Assembly: GCA_025964675.1 (NCBI GenBank)
Contig: JAOPYI010000294.1
Location: 1-35,153 of the forward strand
Reading direction: 5' to 3'
Source: Sphaerisporangium sp.
Lineage (GTDB): Bacteria > Actinomycetota > Actinomycetes > Streptosporangiales > Streptosporangiaceae
DNA: 35,153 bases
Below, in pieces: positions 1 through 7,872 of this stretch (within the stretch, counting starts at the first letter, position 1; every line of letters starts with the position of its first letter). The notes below the pieces were generated by a model. It was not told the DNA's origin and did not search any database. It saw nothing but the letters and a program-made list of their open reading frames with translations. The position numbers and the translations under genes were made by a program.

Positions 1-1270
1 CGAAGACGTGCTCCCCCAGGGTCTCGGCGACCAGCTCGCTGCGCTCCATGACCGAGATCGCCTCGTCGAGGCTCTGCGGCAGCGGCTCGATGCCGAGGGC
101 GCGCCGCTCGGCGCTGGTCAGCGCCCACACGTCGTCCTCGGCGCCGGGAGGCATCTCGTACCCGCCTTCGATGCCCTTGAGGCCGGCGGCCAGGATCACC
201 GCGTACGCGAGGTAGGGGTTGCACGAGGAGTCGAGCGAGCGGAACTCCACGCGGGTGGAGTTGCCCTTGTGCGGCTTGTACATGGGAACGCGCACGAGCG
301 CGGACCGGTTGTTGTGGCCCCAGCTGATGTAGCTCGGGGCCTCGCCGCCGAGCCCTGCGATAGCCTCGGCGCCGCCCCACAGCCGCTTGTAGGAGTTCAC
401 CCATTGGTTACAGACGGCGGTGATCTCGGCGGCGTGCTTGAGGAGGCCGCCGATGAACGAGCGGCCGATCTTGGAGAGCTGGTAGTCGGCCCCAGGCTCG
501 TAGAAGGCGTTGCGGTCGCCCTCGAACAGCGACATGTGGGTGTGCATGCCGGAGCCGGGGTGCTCGGTGAAGGGCTTGGGCATGAACGACGCCCAGATGC
601 CCTGCTCGAGCGCGACCTCCTTCATGACCAGCCGGAAGGTCATGATGTTGTCGGCGGTCGTCAGCGCGTCGGCGTACCGCAGGTCGATCTCCTGCTGGCC
701 GGGGGCGCCCTCGTGGTGGCTGAACTCCACCGAGATGCCCATGGCCTCCAGCATCATGATCGCGTTGCGCCGGAAGTCGTGACCCGAGCTGTGCGGGGTG
801 TGGTCGAAGTAGCCGCCGGAGTCGTTCGGCACCGGCTTCTGGCCCTCCTCGGGCCGCCCCTTGAGCAAGAAGAACTCCACCTCGGGATGGGTGTAGAAGG
901 TGAAGCCCATGTCGGCGGCCTTGGCCAGAGTGCGCTTGAGCACCCAGCGCGGGTCGGCGTGCGACGGCGAGCCGTCCGGCATGAGGATGTCGCAGAACAT
1001 GCGGGCGGCACCCGGCGTCTCGCTGCGCCACGGAAGGATCTGGAAGGTCGACGGATCGGGCTTCGCCAACATGTCGGACTCGTAGACGCGGGCGAAGCCC
1101 TCGATCGCGGAACCGTCGAAACCGATGCCCTCGGCGAACGCCCCCTCGAGCTCGGCCGGGGCTATCGCCACCGATTTGAGGAACCCGAGCACGTCGGTGA
1201 ACCACAGCCGGATGAACCGGATGTCGCGCTCTTCGAGCGTGCGGAGCACGAACTCCTGCTGGCGGTCCAA
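1..1270 (-). CDS. glnA2: Glutamine synthetase, class I, GlnA2 type (3' end outside window)
   Basis: Family role: ATP-dependent ligation of ammonia to glutamate in the cytoplasm. Some actinobacterial GlnA paralogues have other or uncertain substrates. 423 codons are visible and the last few tens of residues, about 25-30 by comparison with the family, lie off the left edge. Motifs seen in order: FTDVLGF and FDGSAIEGFARV near the N-terminus, HPEVEFFLL, EFSHHEGAPGQQEIDLR (metal/ammonia site), GMHTHMSLF, NNRSALVRVP, and RSLDSSCNPYLAYAV. The usual adenylylation-loop Tyr of GlnA1 (NLYDLP) is replaced by DDVWALT, so control by GlnE is not expected; this loop and the GGEAPSYISWG insert-containing stretch mark the GlnA2 branch. 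The start is a TTG giving LDRQQEF, preceded by AAGGGG seven bases upstream; family members begin MDRQ(Q/K)EF, which supports it. It is divergent from the expansin-like gene. Confidence 0.95.
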   Translation of the reverse strand, partial: MDRQQEFVLRTLEERDIRFIRLWFTDVLGFLKSVAIAPAELEGAFAEGIGFDGSAIEGFARVYESDMLAKPDPSTFQILPWRSETPGAARMFCDILMPDGSPSHADPRWVLKRTLAKAADMGFTFYTHPEVEFFLLKGRPEEGQKPVPNDSGGYFDHTPHSSGHDFRRNAIMMLEAMGISVEFSHHEGAPGQQEIDLRYADALTTADNIMTFRLVMKEVALEQGIWASFMPKPFTEHPGSGMHTHMSLFEGDRNAFYEPGADYQLSKIGRSFIGGLLKHAAEITAVCNQWVNSYKRLWGGAEAIAGLGGEAPSYISWGHNNRSALVRVPMYKPHKGNSTRVEFRSLDSSCNPYLAYAVILAAGLKGIEGGYEMPPGAEDDVWALTSAERRALGIEPLPQSLDEAISVMERSELVAETLGEHVF

Positions 1271-1290
1271 GGCATCCCCTTCTGCCGGAC

Positions 1291-1303
1291 GGTGTCGGAC
1301 ACC
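1291..1303. promoter_or_regulatory. 13-bp perfect palindrome upstream of glnA2 RBS
   Basis: GGTGTC-G-GACACC, 6-bp arms around one base, lying about 20 bp before the TTG start of glnA2. The position suits an operator or 5'-leader element. No regulator is identified and chance is not excluded. Confidence 0.35.
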
Positions 1304-1377
1304 ATCGTCGTCGCGCTGGGCCAGTCTCTGAATAGGCGGAAGACATGTCTGGTCATCTACCAGTCTGCCCGCTTGGT

Positions 1378-1393
1378 GTTTCGCACACGTTAC
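1378..1393 (-). promoter_or_regulatory. GlnR-type binding site upstream of glnA2
   Basis: On the minus strand the sequence is GTAAC-n6-GAAAC, an exact match to the actinobacterial GlnR half-site pair (gTnAC-n6-GaAAC). It lies about 108-123 bp upstream of the glnA2 start and points toward it. The second a-b pair often found downstream is not clear. Nitrogen control of this gene is therefore an inference from the motif. Confidence 0.6.
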
Positions 1394-1491
1394 GCGGGTC
1401 GCCTGTGAGACAGCGAACTCACGGCCCGCAATCCGGGCTCCAGCCTTCCGACGTGCGAATCGAGCGTTCGGCGCGGGGTGTATTACGGACA

Positions 1492-1521
1492 CATGCTGTC
1501 GTCACGTAATGTGACAGCATG
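1492..1521. promoter_or_regulatory. Inverted repeat before the expansin-like gene
   Basis: CATGCTGTC and GACAGCATG form perfect 9-bp arms separated by 12 bp. A second dyad, GTCAC-n5-GTGAC (1501-1515), is nested inside. The element ends 47 bp before the start of the expansin-like gene and lies in the divergent interval with glnA2, so an operator is plausible. No matching regulator is known to me. Confidence 0.45.
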
Positions 1522-1568
1522 GTCTCGTTCTGCATTCGTCAAGGATGACCTCCGGCGAGGGAGAGCAC

Positions 1569-2867
1569 ATGAACGCGGATCGGCGGCATGCCAGGCGTCC
1601 CACCCTGGGACGGCTGCGCCGATGGTTACGGCTGCCGCTGGAGGCGGGGCGTCCGGTGATGCGGTGGGCGCGGTCGCGGCGCGGGGCTCCACGACGCCCC
1701 GTTCTCGCGCATTCGGCCCCACGGCAGGCGACCGTGTGGCGCCGGCTGGCATGGGCGGTCTCGGCGGCCACGGCGCTCACCCTCGTGGCGCTCGGTGCCC
1801 AGACCGGGAAGAACGCCGCCTGCGCGGCCTCGGCAGTCCAGGCCGCTCGAGCGGACTCCGGCGAGGCCAGCGCGCGCGGCGGCGACTGCTCGCTCTCCGG
1901 CGCGCTGCTGGGCGACCTCGTCGCGGCCGTCTCCGCCGATGAGTACGCCGGCTCGGCCGCCTGCGGCGCGTATCTCGACGTCACGGGTCCCGGGGGCACC
2001 GTGCGCGTCCAGGTGGTCGACGAGTGCCTGTCGTGCGAGCCCGGCGAGCTCGACCTGAGCCGCGCGGCGTTCGCCCGCATAGCCGGCCCGGAGCGGGGCG
2101 TGGTCCACGTCAGCTATCACACGGTGCACAACCCGGAGGTCCCGAGGCCGGTGGCCTTCCGCCTCAAGAAGGGCTCCTCGTCCCGGTGGCTGGCGATCCA
2201 GGCCGTCGACCACGGCAATCCCCTCCGGCGGCTGGAGATCCTCAAGGACGGGAGGTGGCGTGCCCTGTCCCGCGACTCCGACAACTACTGGGTTGCCCAC
2301 GGCATCGGCGACGGGCCCTACACCGTGCGGATCACGGACGTGTACGGGCAGCGGCTGATCGCGACCGGCATCGACCTCACCCCTGAACAGTTCCAGCGCA
2401 CCACGCGCCGCCTGTACGCCCCGGCGACGGCGTCCCCCGTGCCGCCGTCCCTCCCTTCCGCGGGGAGGAACACGGCCCCGGGCACGGCGGGAGGCACCGC
2501 GCCCAGAGCCGCCACGGGAAACCGCGACACCCAGCCGCGAGCCACGGGCACCGGAGGCCCGACCACCGGCACCATGACCGGAGCATCCGGAGGCACGGAG
2601 TCCGGGGCAAGGGCGTCAAAGAGCACGGAAACCGGGACCACCGGGTCCGGAGGCAATGGGTCCGGGAGCACGACGTCCCCGGGGGCGGAGGCCGGATCCG
2701 CCAGTGCGGGGGTCTCCGGTCCCTGGGGCACCGGTCCCGGGGTCACCGGTCCTGAGGGGCACGCCGCCAGGGGCACCCTCGACATCGATCCCACCGGTGG
2801 CCCGCGCCCCGACCCCGACCGGGCCCCGTTCACCGCCCTCCCCTCCGCCCGCCCCTTCTTCTGCTGA
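1569..2867 (+). CDS. Membrane-anchored or secreted expansin-like protein (DPBB + CBM63-like)
   Basis: Bacterial expansins loosen cellulose/peptidoglycan networks without hydrolysis. ATG chosen because GAGGGAGAG lies just upstream; an in-frame ATG at 1545 has no such site. 432 aa. The N-terminus is Arg-rich and unusually long (about 60 residues) before one hydrophobic stretch (about 60-80) that could be a signal or an anchor. The double-psi beta-barrel follows, with YLDVTGP, VVDECLSC and GELDLS, whose Asp residues correspond to the conserved acidic site of expansin domain 1. The CBM63-like domain follows, with SSRWLAIQ, HGNPLRRLEI and DNYWVA supplying the aromatic binding surface. The last ~150 residues are a Gly/Thr/Ser/Pro-rich tail of low complexity ending RPFFC. 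The tail is not part of standard expansins and may be a wall-spanning linker. Divergent from glnA2. The function on plant or own wall is not deducible. Confidence 0.85.
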   Translation: MNADRRHARRPTLGRLRRWLRLPLEAGRPVMRWARSRRGAPRRPVLAHSAPRQATVWRRLAWAVSAATALTLVALGAQTGKNAACAASAVQAARADSGEASARGGDCSLSGALLGDLVAAVSADEYAGSAACGAYLDVTGPGGTVRVQVVDECLSCEPGELDLSRAAFARIAGPERGVVHVSYHTVHNPEVPRPVAFRLKKGSSSRWLAIQAVDHGNPLRRLEILKDGRWRALSRDSDNYWVAHGIGDGPYTVRITDVYGQRLIATGIDLTPEQFQRTTRRLYAPATASPVPPSLPSAGRNTAPGTAGGTAPRAATGNRDTQPRATGTGGPTTGTMTGASGGTESGARASKSTETGTTGSGGNGSGSTTSPGAEAGSASAGVSGPWGTGPGVTGPEGHAARGTLDIDPTGGPRPDPDRAPFTALPSARPFFC

Positions 2868-2886
2868 GACCTCGAGCGGCCACCAG

Positions 2887-2904
2887 CCGGGAAGGAGCGC
2901 CCGG
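2887..2904. terminator. Weak hairpin between convergent genes
   Basis: CCGGG-n8-CCCGG between the stop codons of the expansin-like gene and the convergent arsR-like gene. The stem is only 5 bp and has no T tract, so this is a weak call based mainly on position. Confidence 0.3.
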
Positions 2905-2908
2905 GAGT

Positions 2909-3868
2909 TCACGATCCGCTGACGAGGGCGTCGCCTGTCGCGGTGCGGCGGTAGAGGACCTCGCGACCGAGGCGCCGGCGGGCGACCAGGCCGTTCCCGC
3001 TCAGCACCGACAGGTGCTGCGAGACCGCTCCGGGAGTGAGCGACATCCGCCGGGCCAGGGCCGTGGTCGACGCCGGGTGGCACAGCGAGAGCAGGAGCTG
3101 GGCCCGGGTCCTGCCGATGAGCGCGGCGAGCGCCGCAGGGGCCGGTGGTGCGCCGACTTCCCACAGGGTCCCGACGCCGCGCGCCGGGTAGACCAGCATC
3201 GGCTGGTAGGGCTCGATCATGGTGGCGATGTCGGGCCAGCGGAACGCGCTGGGCACCAGGAGCAGCCCGTCACCGCCCAGCTCGCCGGAGTGGCGGTTCC
3301 CCGAGGTGATCAACCGGTCGCCTTCCCACCGCACGGCGGGATGCAGGTCGGCGAAGAGGTTTCTGGCGCCTCCGGTGGCCAGCTGCCGGGAACGCCACAT
3401 CAGGTCCGCCTCCAGCAGGCCGTACACGCGCGGCCAGAACTCCGCGAGCGCCAGCTCCCAGTAGGCGCCGAGGGTGTCCGCCACCCTCTGGACCCCCGCG
3501 ACGGGGTCGGCCTGGAACCGGGCGATGGAGCGGGTGTCGGAGGTCTGCACCCATCCGGCCTCTTCGGCGGCCTTCTCCGGGGGCGTGAGCCGTACCCGTG
3601 AGAGCTCGGCGGCGAAGTCAGGCAACGGCGTGTCCGGAGGAGGCGTAAGAAAGTCCGACATATACCCGTACGTCGGGGCTAGAGCGAACAGCTCAGACAG
3701 GTCGATAGAGCCGAGCCGGGGCCGTACGGCACGCAGCCAGGACAGGTGGACGGCATGCCGCGAGGGCGCGCGAAGCACCCGGAGGCTGGCCACCAGCTCC
3801 CACATCGGAGAGAACGCGAAGCGGAGCCGCGCCAGGTCATCGGCTCCGAACCGCCACTCGACACCCAC
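2909..3868 (-). CDS. ArsR-like winged-helix regulator with N-terminal DUF5937
   Basis: 319 aa from a GTG start, with a G-rich purine run (AAGGGG) about 11 nt upstream; a TTG two bases further out is in another frame. The N-terminal two thirds (FSPMWELVASLRVLR onward) match the actinobacterial DUF5937 pattern. The C-terminus (about 245-315) is an ArsR-type winged helix: RAQLLLSLCHPASTTALARR, LTPGAVSQHLSVLSGNGLV, then the wing REVLYRRT. No metal-binding Cys pair of classical ArsR/SmtB is seen in the HTH, so metal sensing is not indicated. It is divergent from an MFS exporter with a dyad between them, the usual arrangement for a local repressor of a drug efflux gene. Ligand unknown. Confidence 0.85.
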   Translation of the reverse strand: MGVEWRFGADDLARLRFAFSPMWELVASLRVLRAPSRHAVHLSWLRAVRPRLGSIDLSELFALAPTYGYMSDFLTPPPDTPLPDFAAELSRVRLTPPEKAAEEAGWVQTSDTRSIARFQADPVAGVQRVADTLGAYWELALAEFWPRVYGLLEADLMWRSRQLATGGARNLFADLHPAVRWEGDRLITSGNRHSGELGGDGLLLVPSAFRWPDIATMIEPYQPMLVYPARGVGTLWEVGAPPAPAALAALIGRTRAQLLLSLCHPASTTALARRMSLTPGAVSQHLSVLSGNGLVARRRLGREVLYRRTATGDALVSGS

Positions 3869-3892
3869 AAGGCCCCCGCCCCTTCCCGGACA

Positions 3893-3908
3893 TTTAGCCC
3901 TGCCTAAA
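3893..3908. promoter_or_regulatory. Candidate operator between arsR-like gene and MFS gene
   Basis: TTTAG-n6-CTAAA, an AT-rich dyad in an otherwise GC-rich 80-bp divergent interval. It sits 25 bp before the arsR-like start and 41 bp before the MFS start. It is a natural site for autoregulation by the divergent regulator (inference). Confidence 0.45.
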
Positions 3909-3948
3909 AGATTGGCATGGATGCGAACACATGTCCAAGGGTTGGCCT

Positions 3949-5184
3949 GTGACCAGCGTTACGGCCGACAAGCCCTCCCTCCTCCAGTCCAGGATCGGAG
4001 GTCTGCCCCGGGCCTTCTGGGTGCTCTTCTGCGGCACCTTCGTCAACCGGCTCGGCACCATGGTGGAGCCGTTCATCGGCGTGTACCTCACCCAGGCCCG
4101 TGGCATGTCGCTGGCGAGCGCCGGCGTGGTCATGGCCGTCTTCGGGGTCGGCTCGCTGACGTCGCAGCTCGTGGCGGGCTGGCTGGCCGACAACCTGGGC
4201 CGCCGTGCGACCCTGGCCGGCGCGATGGTGGCCACGGCCGCCACCATGATCTTCCTCGGGTACAGCACCTCGCTGCCCGCGATCATCGCCGCGATGGCTG
4301 TGCTCGGCATGGTGGTGGACGCCTACCGCCCCGCCTCGCAGGCTCTGGTGGCCGACCTCATCGCGCCGCACGACCGCCCGCGCGCGTTCGGGCTGCTGTT
4401 CTGGGCGATCAACCTCGGCTTCGCGGTGGCCATGGTCGCCGGGGGCTGGCTCGCCCAGTCGGGGTTCGTCTGGCTGTTCTGGATCGACGCCGTCACCTCG
4501 CTGGTCTTCGGCGTCCTGGTGTGGCGGGCGGTGCCGGAGACCCGGCCGGAGAGGACCCACCAGACGGGCGGCTTCCGCGAGGTGCTGAAGGACCGGCTGA
4601 TGGTGGCCTACGTGCTGATCACCTTGATGTACACCTTCGTCTACCTCCAGGCGTTCTCCACGCTGCCGCTGGCGATCACCGGCCAGGGCCTGCCGACCAC
4701 CGCGTACGGGCTCGCGATGTCCGTCAACGGGGTGCTGATCGTCATCGTGCAGCCGCTGGTGGGCCACTGGCTTGCCAAGCGCGACGCGAGCGCCATGCTC
4801 GCGGTGGGCATGGCGGTCGTCGGGGCCGGGTTCGCGCTGATGGCGTTCGTCTCCACGACGGCGGGGTACGCCGCGACCGTCGCGGTCTGGACCCTCGGCG
4901 AGATCGTCACCGCCGGCATGGCCGGCACCGTCGTCGCCACGCTCGCCCCGGCGCACCTGCGTGGGCGCTACAGCGGCCTGTTCGGTTTCGCCTGGTCGGC
5001 GGGCGGTCTGCTGGCCCCGCTGATCGGCACCCGCCTGCTCTCGGTCGGCCAGGGCACGCTGTGGATGACGGTAGGAGCGCTCGGGGTGCTGGCCGCGCTG
5101 GGCCAGCTCGCCATCGCCCCGGCGATCCGCCGCCGCTTGAGATCTTCTCGTACGGATTCTGACGAGTCCCGGTCGCCGGAATGA
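3949..5184 (+). CDS. MFS transporter, 12-TM drug-efflux type
   Basis: Proton-coupled efflux in the cytoplasmic membrane is expected; the substrate is unknown. About 411 aa with twelve predicted hydrophobic segments in two halves. The MFS loop 2-3 motif reads GWLADNLGRRATL, and a motif C-like GGWLAQSGFVWLFWIDA occurs in TM5. The GTG at 3949 is preferred because AAGGG (3937-3941) lies seven bases upstream. The ATG at 3931, six codons earlier, lacks a Shine-Dalgarno sequence but would encode only extra polar residues. The C-terminal tail is short, Arg/Ser/Asp-rich and cytoplasmic. Divergent from the ArsR-like gene, which probably represses it. Confidence 0.88.
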   Translation: MTSVTADKPSLLQSRIGGLPRAFWVLFCGTFVNRLGTMVEPFIGVYLTQARGMSLASAGVVMAVFGVGSLTSQLVAGWLADNLGRRATLAGAMVATAATMIFLGYSTSLPAIIAAMAVLGMVVDAYRPASQALVADLIAPHDRPRAFGLLFWAINLGFAVAMVAGGWLAQSGFVWLFWIDAVTSLVFGVLVWRAVPETRPERTHQTGGFREVLKDRLMVAYVLITLMYTFVYLQAFSTLPLAITGQGLPTTAYGLAMSVNGVLIVIVQPLVGHWLAKRDASAMLAVGMAVVGAGFALMAFVSTTAGYAATVAVWTLGEIVTAGMAGTVVATLAPAHLRGRYSGLFGFAWSAGGLLAPLIGTRLLSVGQGTLWMTVGALGVLAALGQLAIAPAIRRRLRSSRTDSDESRSPE

Positions 5185-5421
5185 ATACGACAATTCGACT
5201 CGCGCCGTTGATATCGGTTGACGGGCGATATGAAGCGTTCGGTTGATCCGCTGCGGACCGCAATGTGGTCGAAGTCGACATCAAGGGTTTATGAAGAGAC
5301 GATGAAGTGGCCGGCGCGCACGTCGCGGCCCGGAGCTGCTCACGATCATGATGGACGACCTTCGTCCACAGGGCTGATCCATCGCCCTGGCCTCAGGACC
5401 ACCACACGTAAGGTGGAGACC

Positions 5422-7212
5422 GTGCCCCAACTGCGTATAGCCCTCGCCCAGACCAACCCCACGGTGGGCGACCTGTCGGCGAACGCCGACAAGCTCGTCG
5501 AGTGGACCCGCCGCGCCGCCGGCCGAGGGGCGCACCTGGTCGTGTTCACCGAGATGTTCCTGACCGGATATCCCGTCGAAGACCTGGTCCTTCGCACATC
5601 GTTCGTCGACGCCTCCATCGCGACGCTCGCGGCCACGGCCGCGCGGCTGGCCGACGAGGGCCTGGGCGAGATCCCCGTGGTCGTGGGGTACGTCGACCGC
5701 TCCGGGGTCGCGCCCCGCGCCGGGCAGCCGAAGGGCGCGCCGCTGGATGCCGCCGCGCTGATCCACCATGGCCGCGTGGTCACCCGCACCGCCAAGCACC
5801 ACCTGCCCAACTACGGCGTCTTCGACGAATACCGCTACTTCATCCGGGGAGACCGGCTGCCGATCTTTCGCCTCCACGGCGTCGACGTGGCCATCGCCGT
5901 CTGCGAGGACCTCTGGCAGGACGGCGGCCCGGTCTCGGCCGTCGCCGAGGCGGGCGCGGGCCTGCTGGTGGTGCCCAACGCCTCGCCGTACGAGCGCGAG
6001 AAGGACGACGTGCGGCTGGAGCTGTGCGCGAAGCGCGCGCGTGAGGCCGGGTGCGTCCTCGCCTACGCCAACCAGGTCGGCGGCCAGGACGAGCTGATCT
6101 TCGACGGCGACTCCATCGTGGTGGGCGCCGGGGGCGAGCTGATCGCGCGGGCGGGCCAGTTCCGCGAGGAGCTCTTGGTCACCGACCTGGAGCTGCCGCT
6201 CGCAGACGCGGAGGCCCGAGCCGGGTCCTTCCCCGTGGACGCCCGAGACGGCACCACGATCACCGTGGAGCGGCTGGAGCTGTCCGCCGATCCGCTCCCG
6301 GCCTACGCTCCCGAGCAGCCGACCGTCGCCCCGCGCCTCGACGACCTCGAGGAGGTCTATTCGGCGCTGGTCCTCGGCGTGCGCGACTACTTCACGAAGA
6401 ACGGTTTCCAGTCGGTCATCCTCGGCCTGTCGGGAGGCATCGACTCGGCGCTGACCGCCACCATCGCCGCCGACGCCGTCGGTCCCGACCGGGTCCACGT
6501 CGTCCTGATGCCCTCGCGCCACTCCTCCGACCACTCGGTGGGCGACGCGCGCGATCTCGTCGAGCGGCAGGGCGCCCACTCGCGGGTGGTCCCCATCGAG
6601 GGCATCGTCGACGCCTTCGAGAAGGAGGTCGACCTGCACGGCCTCGCCGCGGAGAACCTCCAGGCACGCGTGCGCGGCATGCTGCTCATGGGGCTGTCGA
6701 ACGAACATGGCCACCTGGTGCTGACCACGGGTAACAAGAGCGAGCTGGCCACGGGCTACTCCACGCTCTACGGCGACTCAGCGGGCGGCTTCGCACCCAT
6801 CAAGGACGTCCTGAAGACCACGGTGTGGCAGCTCTCCACCTGGCGCAACGCTCAGGCCGGCCGCGAGGGCGACCTGCTGCACCACTTCGCCGTGCCGCCC
6901 ATCCCGGAGAACTCCATCATCAAGGAGCCGAGCGCCGAGCTGCGTCCCGGCCAGCGGGACACCGACTCGCTCCCGCCTTACGACGTGCTCGACCGGCTGC
7001 TCGCCGATTACGTCGAGCACGACATGGGCAAGGGAGAGCTCGTCGCGGCCGGGCACGACGCGGAGCTGGTCGCGCGGGTGATCCGCCTCGTCGACCTGGC
7101 GGAGTACAAGCGCCGGCAGTATCCCCCGGGCCCGAAGATCACCCCGAAGAACTTCGGCCGCGACCGGCGTCTGCCGATCACCAACCGCTGGCGCGAGACT
7201 CCGGCCAGCTGA
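5422..7212 (+). CDS. nadE: Glutamine-dependent NAD(+) synthetase
   Basis: Last step of NAD synthesis: deamido-NAD + ATP + glutamine give NAD; cytoplasmic. 596 aa in two domains. The N-terminal nitrilase-type glutaminase (1 to ~270) shows the triad Glu44 (VVFTEMFLTGYP), Lys125 (AKHHLPNYGVFDEYRYF) and Cys161 (VAVCEDLW region). The C-terminal synthetase (from ~310) shows the pyrophosphatase P-loop SGGIDS at 337-342, then TTGNKSELATGY and the C-terminal KRRQYPPGPKITPKNFGRDRR. The length fits the shorter two-domain form rather than the ~680-residue mycobacterial form. Start: GTG at 5422 giving (M)PQLRIALAQTNPTVGD, with GGTGGAG directly upstream. Larger upstream starts would add non-conserved sequence. 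Convergent with a tetR gene across a strong terminator. Confidence 0.96.
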   Translation: MPQLRIALAQTNPTVGDLSANADKLVEWTRRAAGRGAHLVVFTEMFLTGYPVEDLVLRTSFVDASIATLAATAARLADEGLGEIPVVVGYVDRSGVAPRAGQPKGAPLDAAALIHHGRVVTRTAKHHLPNYGVFDEYRYFIRGDRLPIFRLHGVDVAIAVCEDLWQDGGPVSAVAEAGAGLLVVPNASPYEREKDDVRLELCAKRAREAGCVLAYANQVGGQDELIFDGDSIVVGAGGELIARAGQFREELLVTDLELPLADAEARAGSFPVDARDGTTITVERLELSADPLPAYAPEQPTVAPRLDDLEEVYSALVLGVRDYFTKNGFQSVILGLSGGIDSALTATIAADAVGPDRVHVVLMPSRHSSDHSVGDARDLVERQGAHSRVVPIEGIVDAFEKEVDLHGLAAENLQARVRGMLLMGLSNEHGHLVLTTGNKSELATGYSTLYGDSAGGFAPIKDVLKTTVWQLSTWRNAQAGREGDLLHHFAVPPIPENSIIKEPSAELRPGQRDTDSLPPYDVLDRLLADYVEHDMGKGELVAAGHDAELVARVIRLVDLAEYKRRQYPPGPKITPKNFGRDRRLPITNRWRETPAS

Positions 7213-7218
7213 CGCCCG

Positions 7219-7245
7219 CTCACCCGCCCGAGGGGGGCGGGTGAG
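7219..7245. terminator. Bidirectional hairpin between nadE and tetR
   Basis: CTCACCCGCCC and GGGCGGGTGAG, perfect 11-bp arms around a 5-nt loop, 6 bp after the nadE stop and 14 bp from the convergent tetR stop. No T tract, as is common in actinomycetes. Confidence 0.85.
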
Positions 7246-7259
7246 TCTCACCGGCGGCG

Positions 7260-7865
7260 TCAGGGCAGCAGACCCGCCAGGATCTGGTCGGCGATGCGCT
7301 CGGGCAGGTCGGCGGGGAGCTCGTCGTCGTTTTCGCGCCACTTGGTGAAGAAGATCATCGCACCGGTCAGCGCGGCCATCGCCACCTCGACGTCGACGTC
7401 GGCGCGGAGCTCCCCCGAGTCGACGCCCCGCTGCACGACCGCCCGCAGAGCGTCCCGCCGGGGCTTGACCGCGATCTCGCGGAAGCGCTCGGCCAGGTGC
7501 GGGAAGCGCTCCGACTCGCTCAGCGCGATGTTCATGATGCAGCGCGTGCGCCGGTGGTGGGTCTCCTGTTGCATCCCCGCGAGGTAGCGGATGACGTCCT
7601 CGCGCACGGACTTCCCCTCGAGCTCCGGCATCGGGGCCTTGAGGGTGGCGAGCGCGTCGACGACGAGGTCCTCCTTGTTGGACCAGCGCCGGTAGATCGT
7701 GGTCTTGCCGACGCCTGCCCGCGCGGCGATGGCCTCGATGGACAGCTCGGCGACACCGGTGCCCTCGGCGATCATGTCGATCGCCGCGTCGATGATCGCC
7801 TTCTCCGCCTTCTCGCTGCGGGGACGGCCTGGCGTGCGGGCCGCCCCGAGATGCTCAGTCACCAT
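7260..7865 (-). CDS. TetR family transcriptional repressor
   Basis: 201 aa. The N-terminal HTH (about 20-66) has the classic pattern IIDAAIDMIAEGTG, LSIEAIAARAGVGKTTIYRRW, SNKEDLVVDAL. The remaining all-helical domain ends in KWRENDDELPADLPERIADQILAGLL, typical of a C-terminal ligand/dimer domain. ATG start, 7 bp after the stop of the upstream DHA2 transporter gene, so the two form an operon with the regulator second. No strong ribosome binding site precedes it, which suggests coupling to translation of the pump. Probable target: the GATAC repeat array in front of the pump (inference). Inducer unknown. Confidence 0.92.
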   Translation of the reverse strand: MVTEHLGAARTPGRPRSEKAEKAIIDAAIDMIAEGTGVAELSIEAIAARAGVGKTTIYRRWSNKEDLVVDALATLKAPMPELEGKSVREDVIRYLAGMQQETHHRRTRCIMNIALSESERFPHLAERFREIAVKPRRDALRAVVQRGVDSGELRADVDVEVAMAALTGAMIFFTKWRENDDELPADLPERIADQILAGLLP

Positions 7866-7872
7866 GGTCAGC

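Noticed and set aside
8-1408. 466-codon plus-strand frame opposite glnA2
   Set aside because: It lies antisense to a gene with clear glutamine synthetase motifs; high-GC DNA commonly leaves such shadow frames open, and the product is Arg/Val/Gly-rich without family features.
1501-1515. GTCAC-n5-GTGAC considered as a second GlnR site
   Set aside because: Spacing is 5, not 6, and the second box is GTGAC rather than GAAAC; it is better described as part of the local dyad.
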